A DNA stretch of 64,000 nt. It comes from Archangium_A sp035910535. GTDB lineage: Bacteria; Myxococcota; Myxococcia; Myxococcales; Myxococcaceae. Below are positions 16,439 through 24,322 of the stretch, one piece after another. Numbering within the stretch: the first letter of the stretch is position 1; every line of letters begins with the position of its first letter. The stretch is from the NCBI GenBank assembly GCA_035910535.1, contig JAMHXF010000090.1:434001-498000 (forward strand), in the 5' to 3' direction. The notes below the pieces were generated by a model. It saw only the letters and a list, made by a program, of their open reading frames with translations, searched no databases and had not been told where the DNA came from. Made by a program: the position numbers and the translations under genes.

Positions 16439-18085
16439 ATGAACGGAGCCGAGCTGTTCGTCGCAGCACTCGAAAACGAGGGCGTAGACCGCATCTTCGG
16501 GCTGCCAGGCGAAGAGAACCTCGACCTGCTGGAGGCGATGCGAAACTCGAAGATTGAGCTCGTGCTCGTTCGCCATGAGCAGGCGGCTGCCTTCATGGCC
16601 GCCACGTACGGGCGGCTGACTGGAAAGCCGGGCGTGTGTCTGTCGACGTTGGGGCCCGGCGCGCTGAACCTCGCGACCGGCTCTGCGTACGCGCTGCTCG
16701 GCGCGATGCCGATGGTGATGATCACCGGCCAGAAGGGAATTCTGTCGAGCAAGCAGGCGCGCTTTCAAATCGTCGACACCGTCTCGGTGATGAAGCCGCT
16801 GACGAAGCTCTCGGCGCAGGTCGTCTCGCCGAAGGTGATTCCCACGCTGGTGCGCGAAGCCTTCCGCGTCGCGACCGACGAGCGGCCCGGCCCGGTGCAC
16901 CTCGAGCTGCCCGAAGACATCGCAGGTACGCAGTGTGACTCGGTGCCGTTGGTGCCTCCCCACGTCGTTGACCTGTCGGCGCCCAGTGACGTCGCGCTCG
17001 ACCGCGCGGCCGAGCTGCTTCGAAACGCGAAGAAGCCCCTGGTGATGTTGGGTGCCGCGGCGTCACGCCCGCGTTCGACCGACGCGCTCGCGAAGTTCGT
17101 CTTGCGCACGCGCATTCCGTTCTTCACCACGCAGATGGGCAAAGGCACGGTGTCGGGCGCGAGTGACTTCTACCTGGGCACCGCGGCGCTCTCGGAGCGC
17201 GACTACGTGCACGACGCCATCGAGCGCGCTGACCTCATCGTCACCATCGGTCACGACACGGCCGAGAAGCCGCCCTTCTTGATGGGCGCGAGCGGGCCGC
17301 AGGTCGTGCACGTCGGCTACCTGCCGGCGCACATCGAGCAGGTGTACTTCCCGCAGATTGAAGTGATTGGTGACATCGGCACGTCGCTCGAGCGCCTGGC
17401 GGACCGCGTCGAGGGGAAGATTCCAAACGCGGAAGCGCTGCGCTCGCTGCAGAAGGGCATTCTCAGCCGCATCGGTGCGCGCGCGACCGAAGACAAGTTC
17501 ACGCCTCAACGAATCGTGCACGACGTGCGCGCGGTGATGCCGGAAGACGGCGTGCTCGCGCTCGACAACGGCATGTACAAAATCTGGTTCGCGCGGAACT
17601 ACCGAACGCGTCTGGCGAACACGCTGTTGCTCGACAACGCGCTCGCCACGATGGGCGCTGGCCTGCCTTCGGCGATGACCGCGTCGATGCTGTACCCGAA
17701 GCGCCGCGTGATGGCGGTGTGCGGTGACGGCGGCTTCATGATGAACAGCCAGGAGCTCGAGACGGCGGTGCGGCTCAAGCTGAACCTGGTGGTGCTGGTT
17801 CTCGAAGATCACGCGTACGGGATGATCCGCTGGAAGCAGGCGGTAGATGAGTTCCCCGACTTCGGCATGACGTTCAACAACCCCGACTTCGTGAAGTACG
17901 CCGAGGCCTACGGCGCGAAGGGCGCTCGCGTCACCGACATCAAAGACTTCAAGCCCACGCTCGAACGTGCGTTCACCGAAGGCGGCGTGCAGCTCGTCGT
18001 GGTGCCCATCGACTACTCCGAGAACCAGCGCGTGCTCGTCGAAGAATTGAAGCAGCGCCTGCCCGTCACCGAGGAGGCGCGATGA
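16439..18085 (+). CDS. ThDP-dependent acetolactate synthase-like enzyme
   Basis: This is 548 residues; the ATG at 16439 has AGGAGAG 4 bases upstream. It shows the three-domain layout of ThDP decarboxylases and ligases. The N-terminal Pyr domain carries catalytic E47 in VRHEQAAAFMA. The C-terminal PP domain has the metal/ThDP motif G429-D430-G431 followed by LEDHAYGMIRWKQ, where Asp replaces the more usual Asn. That variant occurs in catabolic acetolactate synthase-like proteins found beside aldehyde dehydrogenases, as here. No small regulatory subunit gene is adjacent, so a biosynthetic IlvB role is unlikely. The substrate may be pyruvate or another 2-oxo acid. Confidence 0.85.
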   Translation: MNGAELFVAALENEGVDRIFGLPGEENLDLLEAMRNSKIELVLVRHEQAAAFMAATYGRLTGKPGVCLSTLGPGALNLATGSAYALLGAMPMVMITGQKGILSSKQARFQIVDTVSVMKPLTKLSAQVVSPKVIPTLVREAFRVATDERPGPVHLELPEDIAGTQCDSVPLVPPHVVDLSAPSDVALDRAAELLRNAKKPLVMLGAAASRPRSTDALAKFVLRTRIPFFTTQMGKGTVSGASDFYLGTAALSERDYVHDAIERADLIVTIGHDTAEKPPFLMGASGPQVVHVGYLPAHIEQVYFPQIEVIGDIGTSLERLADRVEGKIPNAEALRSLQKGILSRIGARATEDKFTPQRIVHDVRAVMPEDGVLALDNGMYKIWFARNYRTRLANTLLLDNALATMGAGLPSAMTASMLYPKRRVMAVCGDGGFMMNSQELETAVRLKLNLVVLVLEDHAYGMIRWKQAVDEFPDFGMTFNNPDFVKYAEAYGAKGARVTDIKDFKPTLERAFTEGGVQLVVVPIDYSENQRVLVEELKQRLPVTEEAR

Positions 18086-18110
18086 AGTATTTCAGTCGTT
18101 CGAGCAGTCG

Positions 18111-18282
18111 CTCATGGTGCCTCGCGACCGAAGTGAAGCGTTGAAGCAGCGACAGCCTGCGCGCCGTGCGCTCATGGTTTCGATGAATGGCGCGACGGGT
18201 CGAGGAGAACGTTGAAGGCGTTCGACCGTGCGCGCACGATGTCGACTCATGATGCAACGAGGGTGAAGTGTTGAAGCCGCGA
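18111..18282 (+). repeat. Three degenerate tandem units between ThDP enzyme and ALDH genes
   Basis: The 220-base gap holds three related units at about 18111-18152, 18171-18225 and 18245-18282. Each opens with CTCATGGT or CTCATGAT and closes with GTTGAAGC or a near match and then CGA. The segment GGCGTTCGACCGT also recurs in the 5' end of the downstream aldehyde dehydrogenase gene (near 18329-18344). There is no long open frame. This could be a decayed duplication of the gene start or a regulatory leader. Confidence 0.5.
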
Positions 18283-18305
18283 TTGTTCATCGCCAGGGAG
18301 GCCCG

Positions 18306-19697
18306 ATGAAGACGTTGGAGGTGTTTCAGGCGTTCGACCGTTCGCGCATCGCTTCACTGCCGATGGATGACGCGGCGGCGCTCGAGAAGAAGCTCGCGCT
18401 CGCAGCGAAGGTATTTTCCGACCGTGGCGGCTGGCCGAAGGCGCACCAGCGCACGGCGGTGTTGCTGAAGACCGCGCAGTTGCTCGGCGAGCGGCGAGAC
18501 GAGTTCACGAAGCGCATCGCGCAGGAAGGTGGCAAGCCGTGGGCCGACGCGGCCGTGGAGGTGGTGCGCGCCATCGACGGGTTGAAGAACGCGGCCGACG
18601 AGCTGCGCAGCTTCGCGGGCCGTGAAGTTCCCATGGGCCTGACGCCAGCGAGCGACGGCCGCATCGCGTTCACCACGAAAGAGCCGATTGGCGTCGTCGC
18701 GGCGATTTCGGCCTTCAATCACCCGTTGAACCTCATCGTTCACCAGGTCGCGCCGGCGATCGCGGTGGGCGCGCCGGTCATCATCAAGCCCGCGCAGGTG
18801 ACGCCGCTGTCGTGCATCGCGTTCGTGGCGTTGCTCCGCGAAGCCGGGCTCGACGAGGCGTGGTGTCAGACGTTGATCACCGACGACAACGCGCTCGCCG
18901 AGAAGCTCGCGACGGATCAACGCGTCGCCTTCTTGAGCTTCATCGGCTCGGCGAAGGTGGGCTGGTACCTGCGCAGCAAGCTGCCCCCGGGGACGCGCTG
19001 TGCGCTCGAGCATGGTGGCGCGGCGCCGGTCATCATCGACCGCAGCGCGAAGCTCGAACGGCTCATCGAGCCGGTGGCGAAGGGCGGCTACTACCACGCG
19101 GGTCAGGTGTGCGTTTCGGTGCAGCGCATCTTCGTGCACGAGACGCTGCTCAATGACTTCGTCGACCGCTTCTCGGCGCGCGTCGCGGCGCTGCGCGTGG
19201 GTGACGCGTTGGACCCGAAGACTGAAATGGGGCCGCTCATTCTCCCGCGTGAAACCGAGCGCGTGACGGCGTGGCTCGACGAAGCGGTGAAGGGCGGCGC
19301 GAAACACCTCGGGGGCGGGCGCGTTTCAGAGACCACGTTGAAGCCGTCGATTCTGGTGAACCCACCTCGCGACGCGAAGGTCTCGACGTTGGAGATCTTC
19401 GGGCCGGTCACCTGCGTGTACGGCTTCAGCGAGCTCGACGCGGCCATCGACATCGCGAACGCGTTGCCCTGGTCGTTTCAGGCCAGCGTGTTTTCGAGCG
19501 ACCTCGACGCCGCGTTGAAGGTCGCGCGCCGGGTCGATGCCTCAGCGGTGATGATCAACGACCACACCGCGTTCCGCACCGATTGGATGCCGTTCGCCGG
19601 GCACCGTCAGTCGGGCTACGGCGTCGGAGGCATCCCCTTCACGATGCACGACATGTCGCACGAGAAGATGATCGTCTTCAAAAGCGAGGCGCTCTGA
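18306..19697 (+). CDS. NAD(P)-dependent aldehyde dehydrogenase
   Basis: This is 463 residues, near the usual ALDH length. The ATG at 18306 follows AGGGAGG. Motifs of the superfamily are FNHPLNLIVHQVAPAI with IIKPAQVTP (cofactor binding), LSFIGSAKVG, the general base E235 in LEHGGAAP and the nucleophile C269 in GQVCVSVQR. The spacing of 34 residues between E235 and C269 is typical. Together with the upstream ThDP enzyme it likely forms a short oxidative carbon pathway in which an aldehyde made or handled nearby becomes an acid. The exact substrate cannot be read from sequence. Confidence 0.93.
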   Translation: MKTLEVFQAFDRSRIASLPMDDAAALEKKLALAAKVFSDRGGWPKAHQRTAVLLKTAQLLGERRDEFTKRIAQEGGKPWADAAVEVVRAIDGLKNAADELRSFAGREVPMGLTPASDGRIAFTTKEPIGVVAAISAFNHPLNLIVHQVAPAIAVGAPVIIKPAQVTPLSCIAFVALLREAGLDEAWCQTLITDDNALAEKLATDQRVAFLSFIGSAKVGWYLRSKLPPGTRCALEHGGAAPVIIDRSAKLERLIEPVAKGGYYHAGQVCVSVQRIFVHETLLNDFVDRFSARVAALRVGDALDPKTEMGPLILPRETERVTAWLDEAVKGGAKHLGGGRVSETTLKPSILVNPPRDAKVSTLEIFGPVTCVYGFSELDAAIDIANALPWSFQASVFSSDLDAALKVARRVDASAVMINDHTAFRTDWMPFAGHRQSGYGVGGIPFTMHDMSHEKMIVFKSEAL

Positions 19698-19746
19698 AGC
19701 TGCCGCCGTTCTCGACGTAGGACACTCGTGGCAACCTCGCCGAGGC

Positions 19747-20004
19747 ATGCGATCGATCATCGTCATCAAGGCGGCGAAGTCACGGACCCTGGCCATCGAG
19801 CCGTGGGGCTATGAGCTGCCGCTGAGTGGGGGGCAGGAGTACCGCTGCACGTTGCTCACGCCGTGGTGGAAGTTCGATGCGGCGTCCTGGATCCTCATCA
19901 TCGACGGCGACTTCGGGTCAGCCTTCGCCGAGGGCCCGCAGCCGACCGATGTCTTCGTCGAAGAGCACCTCGAAGACGGCTGGACGAGGGTCCTGACGGT
20001 CTGA
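19747..20004 (+). CDS. Hypothetical 85-residue soluble protein
   Basis: This is a small acidic protein without a signal peptide or membrane helix. It has a beta-rich look (IIVIKAAKSRTLAIEPWGYE at the start, WILIIDGDF in the middle). Codon use matches the neighbours, and CGAGG lies just upstream of the ATG. No family is recognised. It stands alone between the aldehyde dehydrogenase and an envelope gene set. Confidence 0.6.
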   Translation: MRSIIVIKAAKSRTLAIEPWGYELPLSGGQEYRCTLLTPWWKFDAASWILIIDGDFGSAFAEGPQPTDVFVEEHLEDGWTRVLTV

Positions 20005-20074
20005 CTTCATAACGCGGCTCGTCAGGGGCATTTCGTGACTCGCCCGCGCGCGACGTTTCCTCTACGTAGCAGGC

Positions 20075-20692
20075 ATGACGAAGACGCTGACGCTCGTCGC
20101 CGCGTTGATGGCGACTCAGGCCGTGGCGATGCCGCGGTTACTCGACGACGCTCCCCGCAAGTTCGCTTCGGCCAGCCTCACCGCTTCTGAAGCCGCCGCC
20201 GGTGTGAAGGCCGCGCCTGAAGGCATCGGCTTCGGTGAACACTTCGGCAAGACCTCCGCCGTGGGCGTCATCTCGGTGATGGGCTCGGCGATGTTGGCGG
20301 CGGGCATCGGCTCGCTGGGCATCTCGCTCTTCGCGGGCCCGCTCATCGGGCTGCTCATCAACGCGTTTCTCCCGCCGATTCTCACCACGCTCATGGGTCA
20401 GCTCATCGGCAACTGGAACGAGCCTGGGCGCTTCGGCTTCTGGCTGCCGGCGCTCGGCGCCTTCGCGGTGAACATCGGCGCGTTCCTCATCGCCTCCTTC
20501 GTCATCGGCATCGCGTGGACGAACCCCGCAGGCATCCTCGCGTACTCGCTCGTCACCGGCTTGTTGATGACCGGCGCGTCGGTGGGTCTCATGCACGTCA
20601 CGCAGACGAAGGTCGCGGCGCCCACCATCACCAGCTTCGTGCCCGGCGTCACCGACACCGCGCTCATTCCGCTCGCGAAGGTGGCGCTGTGA
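20075..20692 (+). CDS. Hypothetical multi-pass membrane protein
   Basis: This is 205 residues. A signal peptide (cleavage likely near AVA-MP) is followed by four to five Gly/Ala/Ile-rich transmembrane helices between about residues 65 and 180. No catalytic motif is seen. The stop overlaps the GTG start of the serine hydrolase gene, and that gene overlaps the next small lipoprotein gene, so these three form one coupled operon. A role in supporting an envelope hydrolase is possible but unproven. Confidence 0.75.
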   Translation: MTKTLTLVAALMATQAVAMPRLLDDAPRKFASASLTASEAAAGVKAAPEGIGFGEHFGKTSAVGVISVMGSAMLAAGIGSLGISLFAGPLIGLLINAFLPPILTTLMGQLIGNWNEPGRFGFWLPALGAFAVNIGAFLIASFVIGIAWTNPAGILAYSLVTGLLMTGASVGLMHVTQTKVAAPTITSFVPGVTDTALIPLAKVAL

Positions 20693-21819
20693 AGAACCTC
20701 GTCATCACGCTCGCGGCGCTGCTCTCGACCGCCGCCGCCGCGCAGACGTGCCCGTTCCGCTCTTCGTGGCCCACCGCTGAGTGGCCGGTGCGCCTCGTCG
20801 ACAGCACCGCCAAGGCCGCCGCCATCAAGGGCCTCGAAGACTTCGCCTTCACGCTCGAAGGCAACGACGGCGACCGAAAAGGTCTGCGCACCGACGGCCT
20901 GCTCATCGTTCAAAACGGCCGCATCATCTACGAGCGCTACGGCCGCGGCTGGAAGGACACCAACCGGCACCTCTCGTGGAGCGTCGCCAAGAGCTACTCG
21001 GGCGCGCTGGTCGGCATCGCGGTGAAAGAGGGGCTGCTCAACCTGAGCGACTCCATCTGCGCCACGCTGACCGAGTACGAAGGCAGGCCGCAGTGCGCCA
21101 TCACGGTGAAGGACGCCATCACCTTCGGCACCGCGCTCGGCTGGCAGGAAGAATACGAAGACGCGAGCTACCAGGTGTCGTCGGTCATCTCGATGCTCTT
21201 CGGCGCCGGCCACCGAGATCAGCTCACGCACATCGTCTCGCACAAGCTCGTCGGCGAGCCCGGCAAGGTGTGGAGCTACTCCACCGGCGACGCAGAGCTC
21301 GCCTCGGCCCTGGCCCAGCGCGCGCTCGAGCCGGTGCACGGCAAAGACGCCTTCTGGAAGTTGCTCTTCGACCCCATCGGCACGCCGCGCACGATGTTCG
21401 AGTTCGACGCGCGAGGCACGCCGCTGGGTGGCTCGATGATTTACGCCACGCCGCGCGACTTCGCGAAGTTCGGCTTTCTGTACCTCAATGAAGGCTGCTG
21501 GGACGGCACGCGAATCGTGCCCGAGGGTTGGGCGCGCACGAGCGTCACGCCTTCCGATGTCTTCGTCGGCCACGCGCCTGAAAACGAGAAGACGCCGTCG
21601 GGTTACATGTGGTGGCTCAACAAGCCGACGCCCACGCAGAACAAGCCCAAGCCGTGGCCCGACCTGCCTGAAGACACCTTCGCGGCGCTCGGCCACTGGG
21701 GGCAGCGCATCATCGTGGTGCCGTCGCTCGACATCGTCGTCGTGCGCACCGGTGACGACCGTGAAGGCAGCATCGACGTGAACGAGCTGACGAAGCTGGC
21801 TCTCGAGGTGGCGAAATGA
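20689..21819 (+). CDS. Serine hydrolase of the beta-lactamase/EstB superfamily
   Basis: This is 376 residues from a GTG start that overlaps the upstream stop. A signal peptide ends near AAA-QT, so it is periplasmic or secreted. The catalytic SxxK motif is S98-V-A-K101 in WSVAKSYSG. The Tyr motif is Y197 in WSYSTGD, and a late HWGQRI segment fits the KTG-like position. The family (Pfam Beta-lactamase, class C-like) includes esterases, D-aminopeptidases and amide hydrolases, and most members are not antibiotic resistance enzymes. Confidence 0.88.
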   Translation: MKNLVITLAALLSTAAAAQTCPFRSSWPTAEWPVRLVDSTAKAAAIKGLEDFAFTLEGNDGDRKGLRTDGLLIVQNGRIIYERYGRGWKDTNRHLSWSVAKSYSGALVGIAVKEGLLNLSDSICATLTEYEGRPQCAITVKDAITFGTALGWQEEYEDASYQVSSVISMLFGAGHRDQLTHIVSHKLVGEPGKVWSYSTGDAELASALAQRALEPVHGKDAFWKLLFDPIGTPRTMFEFDARGTPLGGSMIYATPRDFAKFGFLYLNEGCWDGTRIVPEGWARTSVTPSDVFVGHAPENEKTPSGYMWWLNKPTPTQNKPKPWPDLPEDTFAALGHWGQRIIVVPSLDIVVVRTGDDREGSIDVNELTKLALEVAK

Positions 21820-22127
21820 AGCGCTTCGTTTTCTCTGCACTCGCAGCGCTGGTGCTCGGTTCGTGCGCCAACCCCGACGGCACGCCGCGCACCTACGACA
21901 ACAACGACCTCGAGCTCGCCGTGGGCAACTCGGCGCGTATGGGCTGCAGCTGCCTCTTCGTCATGGAGATGAGCGAGGACTATTGCCGCGCGTGGGTGAA
22001 GGCCTCTCCGGACGTCGCGAAGGTCAACTTCGACATGACGAACCGCAAGGTGGAGGCGTCGGCGTTTTTGAGCTGGGCCGCCACGGCGCGCTACGTCGAC
22101 GACAAGCGCGGCTGCGTGCTCGAGTAG
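21816..22127 (+). CDS. Small Cys-containing lipoprotein
   Basis: This is 103 residues. Its signal ends in LVLGSC, so it is a predicted lipoprotein. The mature part holds a GCSCLFVMEM segment, EDYCRAW and a near-terminal Cys, so disulfides are likely. It overlaps the hydrolase stop by 4 bases (ATGA). The family is unknown. A strong hairpin lies 5 bases after its stop and probably ends the operon. Confidence 0.75.
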   Translation: MKRFVFSALAALVLGSCANPDGTPRTYDNNDLELAVGNSARMGCSCLFVMEMSEDYCRAWVKASPDVAKVNFDMTNRKVEASAFLSWAATARYVDDKRGCVLE

Positions 22128-22132
22128 CACCT

Positions 22133-22161
22133 CGCGTCATCAGGAAATACCTGATGACGCG
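22133..22161. terminator. Perfect 12-bp hairpin with AAATA loop
   Basis: CGCGTCATCAGG (22133-22144) and its exact complement CCTGATGACGCG (22150-22161) flank a 5-base AAATA loop. It sits 5 bases after a stop codon and 33 bases before the next start. It lacks a T tract, so it could be a terminator without a U-tail, an RNA stability element or a dyad operator for the downstream kinase gene. Confidence 0.5.
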
Positions 22162-22194
22162 CTTCGCGATGCCCGGTGGTTAGCTTTCTGCATC

Positions 22195-23418
22195 ATGGCT
22201 CTCGCGGGGGAAAACAGCGCCATCACGCAGCAGGCGTTTCTAACAGGGGCGCGGCTGAAGTTGAGCCGCCTGCAGCTCGACTCCGGGCTTGCTCACCTCT
22301 ACCAACAGCTCACGAGCATCTCGGCGCAGGCGTTGGAGGTCGCGCGCGTTGGCGTGTGGCTCTTCGACTCCGACGCACAGCAGGTCAGGTGTGAGTCGTT
22401 GTTCGACGCGCGCGGCAACGCGGCACCAGCCCCGCTGCCGATGGCATCGCTCAAGCACTACGTCGACGCGGTGTGCGCTTTGCGCTTCGTCGCCACGGCC
22501 GACGCCCGCATCGACCCCAACACGAGCGAGCTGCGCGAGTACCTCGAGGCGTGGAACATCACCTCGATGTTGGACGCGGCCGTGTACCGCAACGGGCAGG
22601 TCGTCGGCATCGTGTGTCACGAGCACGTCGGCGCGCCGCGTGAGTGGCGCCGTGAAGAGCGCCAGTTCGCGGCCACCGTCGCCGACCTCGTCTCGTACTT
22701 CCTCGAGGTCGATGGGCGGGTGTCGGCGCAGCAGAAGGCGCACGCGCTGGAGCTGAAGTTGAAAGACGCGCACCGCCTCGACGCGTTGGGGCGCATGGCG
22801 GCTGGCATCGCGCACGACTTGAACAACCTGCTGACGGTCATCACCTCGGGGGTCAGCGTGCTCAAGCGCGAGGGCTCGTCGAGCGACGTGTTGCCCGACA
22901 TGGAGGAGTCTGCGCGGCACGCCGCGACGCTCGTCTCGCAGTTGATGTCGTTGGGGCGGAGGCAGACGCCGGTCGCCGTCGTGCAGGCGCTCGCGCCGTT
23001 GCTCGCGCAGCTCGAGAGCCTCGTGGCGCCGCGGCGACCCGAGGGTGTGCGGTTGGTCGTCGACGCGGTGAAGTCGTTGTCTGTCTACGCCGACGGAGGG
23101 CAGTTGCTGCAGGTGCTCAGCAACCTGGTGACGAACGCATTCCAGGCCATGTCAGAAGGTGGCGTGGTGCTGGTGCGTGCGCATGCGCGGCGCGGTGGCG
23201 TTGCGCTGGAGGTCATCGACACCGGCGTGGGCATTGCGGAGGACGACCTCGGTCGCCTGTTCGACCCGTTCTTCACCACGCGCAATGACGGCCACGGCAT
23301 CGGCCTGGCCATCGTGCAGCAGCTGGTGGTGCAGCACGGCGGCGAAATCAAGGTCAGCTCGACCGTGGGCGACGGCACGACCTTTCACGTGTGGTGGCCG
23401 TCGGCGGCGCCTGCGTGA
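22195..23418 (+). CDS. GAF-domain sensor histidine kinase
   Basis: This is 407 residues, cytosolic, with no signal or membrane helix. An N-terminal GAF-like domain (about 30-180) precedes a HisKA/HATPase core. The phospho-acceptor is H207 in IAHDLNNLL, a form common in NtrB-like and orphan myxobacterial kinases. The ATP-binding boxes are complete: N box LSNLVTNAFQAM, G1 DTGVGIAEDDL, F box FDPFFTTR and G2 GHGIGLAIVQQ. No response regulator gene is adjacent, so the partner is encoded elsewhere. Confidence 0.93.
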   Translation: MALAGENSAITQQAFLTGARLKLSRLQLDSGLAHLYQQLTSISAQALEVARVGVWLFDSDAQQVRCESLFDARGNAAPAPLPMASLKHYVDAVCALRFVATADARIDPNTSELREYLEAWNITSMLDAAVYRNGQVVGIVCHEHVGAPREWRREERQFAATVADLVSYFLEVDGRVSAQQKAHALELKLKDAHRLDALGRMAAGIAHDLNNLLTVITSGVSVLKREGSSSDVLPDMEESARHAATLVSQLMSLGRRQTPVAVVQALAPLLAQLESLVAPRRPEGVRLVVDAVKSLSVYADGGQLLQVLSNLVTNAFQAMSEGGVVLVRAHARRGGVALEVIDTGVGIAEDDLGRLFDPFFTTRNDGHGIGLAIVQQLVVQHGGEIKVSSTVGDGTTFHVWWPSAAPA

Positions 23419-23431
23419 CACAAGCGGCGCC

Positions 23432-24298
23432 ATGACGAGCGCTGCGTGGTGGCTGAAGGTCTTGAAGTGCCCGGTGTGTGGAGGCGCGCTGCGCGAAGCC
23501 GAGGTGCTGGTGCGCTGCGCGAAGTGCGGCCCGTACCCGTTGCTCGCGGGCATACCAGTGCTGGTGGGTGACCCCTGGGGTTGGTGTGCCCGGTTTCGGG
23601 AATCGATTCTCGCGACGCTCGCGGAGTTCGACGCGGCCGACACGAAGAGCGTCGAGGTGGTGCGCGCGTTCGCGGCAGAGAGCGGCGAAGGCCCCGAGTT
23701 GTTCGGCGACGATTGGACCGAACACGAAGTGCGCGGCGAGCCGGAGCCGGAACCTGTCGAAGGACCGGCGGCTGACGCGGTGTTCGCGCTCATGAAGGCG
23801 GCGCGTGCGCACGGCCCGGCGGCGTGGTTGCAGAAGACGTTGCCACAGCGCTCGCGGCTGGTGTTGGAGCTGGGGTGCGGCGCAGGCGAGCGCTCGGAAG
23901 AGCTGGCGCAGCGCGCGGAGCAGTTGGTGATTGGCGACCTGTCGTTGCGCGCGGTGTTGCGGGCACGGCAACGCGCGATGCGCTTCAAGGCCGAGGTGGT
24001 CGGCGTGGTGCTCGACGCGCACGTGCTGCCGGTGAAGGTGGGTGCGGTCGACGTGGTCGTCGCTGAACACCTCGTCGATTTGCTCGACGCGCCTTCGGAG
24101 TTCTTCGTGTCGGCGCGCGCGGCGCTGAAGAAGAACGGGCGCGTGCTGCTGACGTCTCCAGCGCCGAGCGGCTTCGATGCGCTCGCGGCTGAAGCGGGGC
24201 TGCGCGTGGTCTCGCGCGCCGACGGGTTGCCGTGGCTGCGCGTGAACTCGGCGCGCTTCGTCGAGGTGTACCTGGTGGAAGCGCTCGAGCTGCGCTGA
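23432..24298 (+). CDS. Class I SAM-dependent methyltransferase with zinc ribbon
   Basis: This is 288 residues. The N terminus has a Trm112-like zinc ribbon, CPVCGG and CAKCG about 20 residues apart. The central Rossmann methyltransferase domain starts at VLELGCGAGERSEEL (motif I), followed by GVVLDAHVLPVK and VVVAEHLVDLLDAP (post-I and motif IV region). This layout is found in uncharacterised small-molecule or protein methyltransferases. The gene begins 13 bases after the kinase gene. The substrate is unknown. Confidence 0.85.
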   Translation: MTSAAWWLKVLKCPVCGGALREAEVLVRCAKCGPYPLLAGIPVLVGDPWGWCARFRESILATLAEFDAADTKSVEVVRAFAAESGEGPELFGDDWTEHEVRGEPEPEPVEGPAADAVFALMKAARAHGPAAWLQKTLPQRSRLVLELGCGAGERSEELAQRAEQLVIGDLSLRAVLRARQRAMRFKAEVVGVVLDAHVLPVKVGAVDVVVAEHLVDLLDAPSEFFVSARAALKKNGRVLLTSPAPSGFDALAAEAGLRVVSRADGLPWLRVNSARFVEVYLVEALELR

Positions 24299-24322
24299 GC
24301 GCTCGCCGCAGGAAGAAATAAG

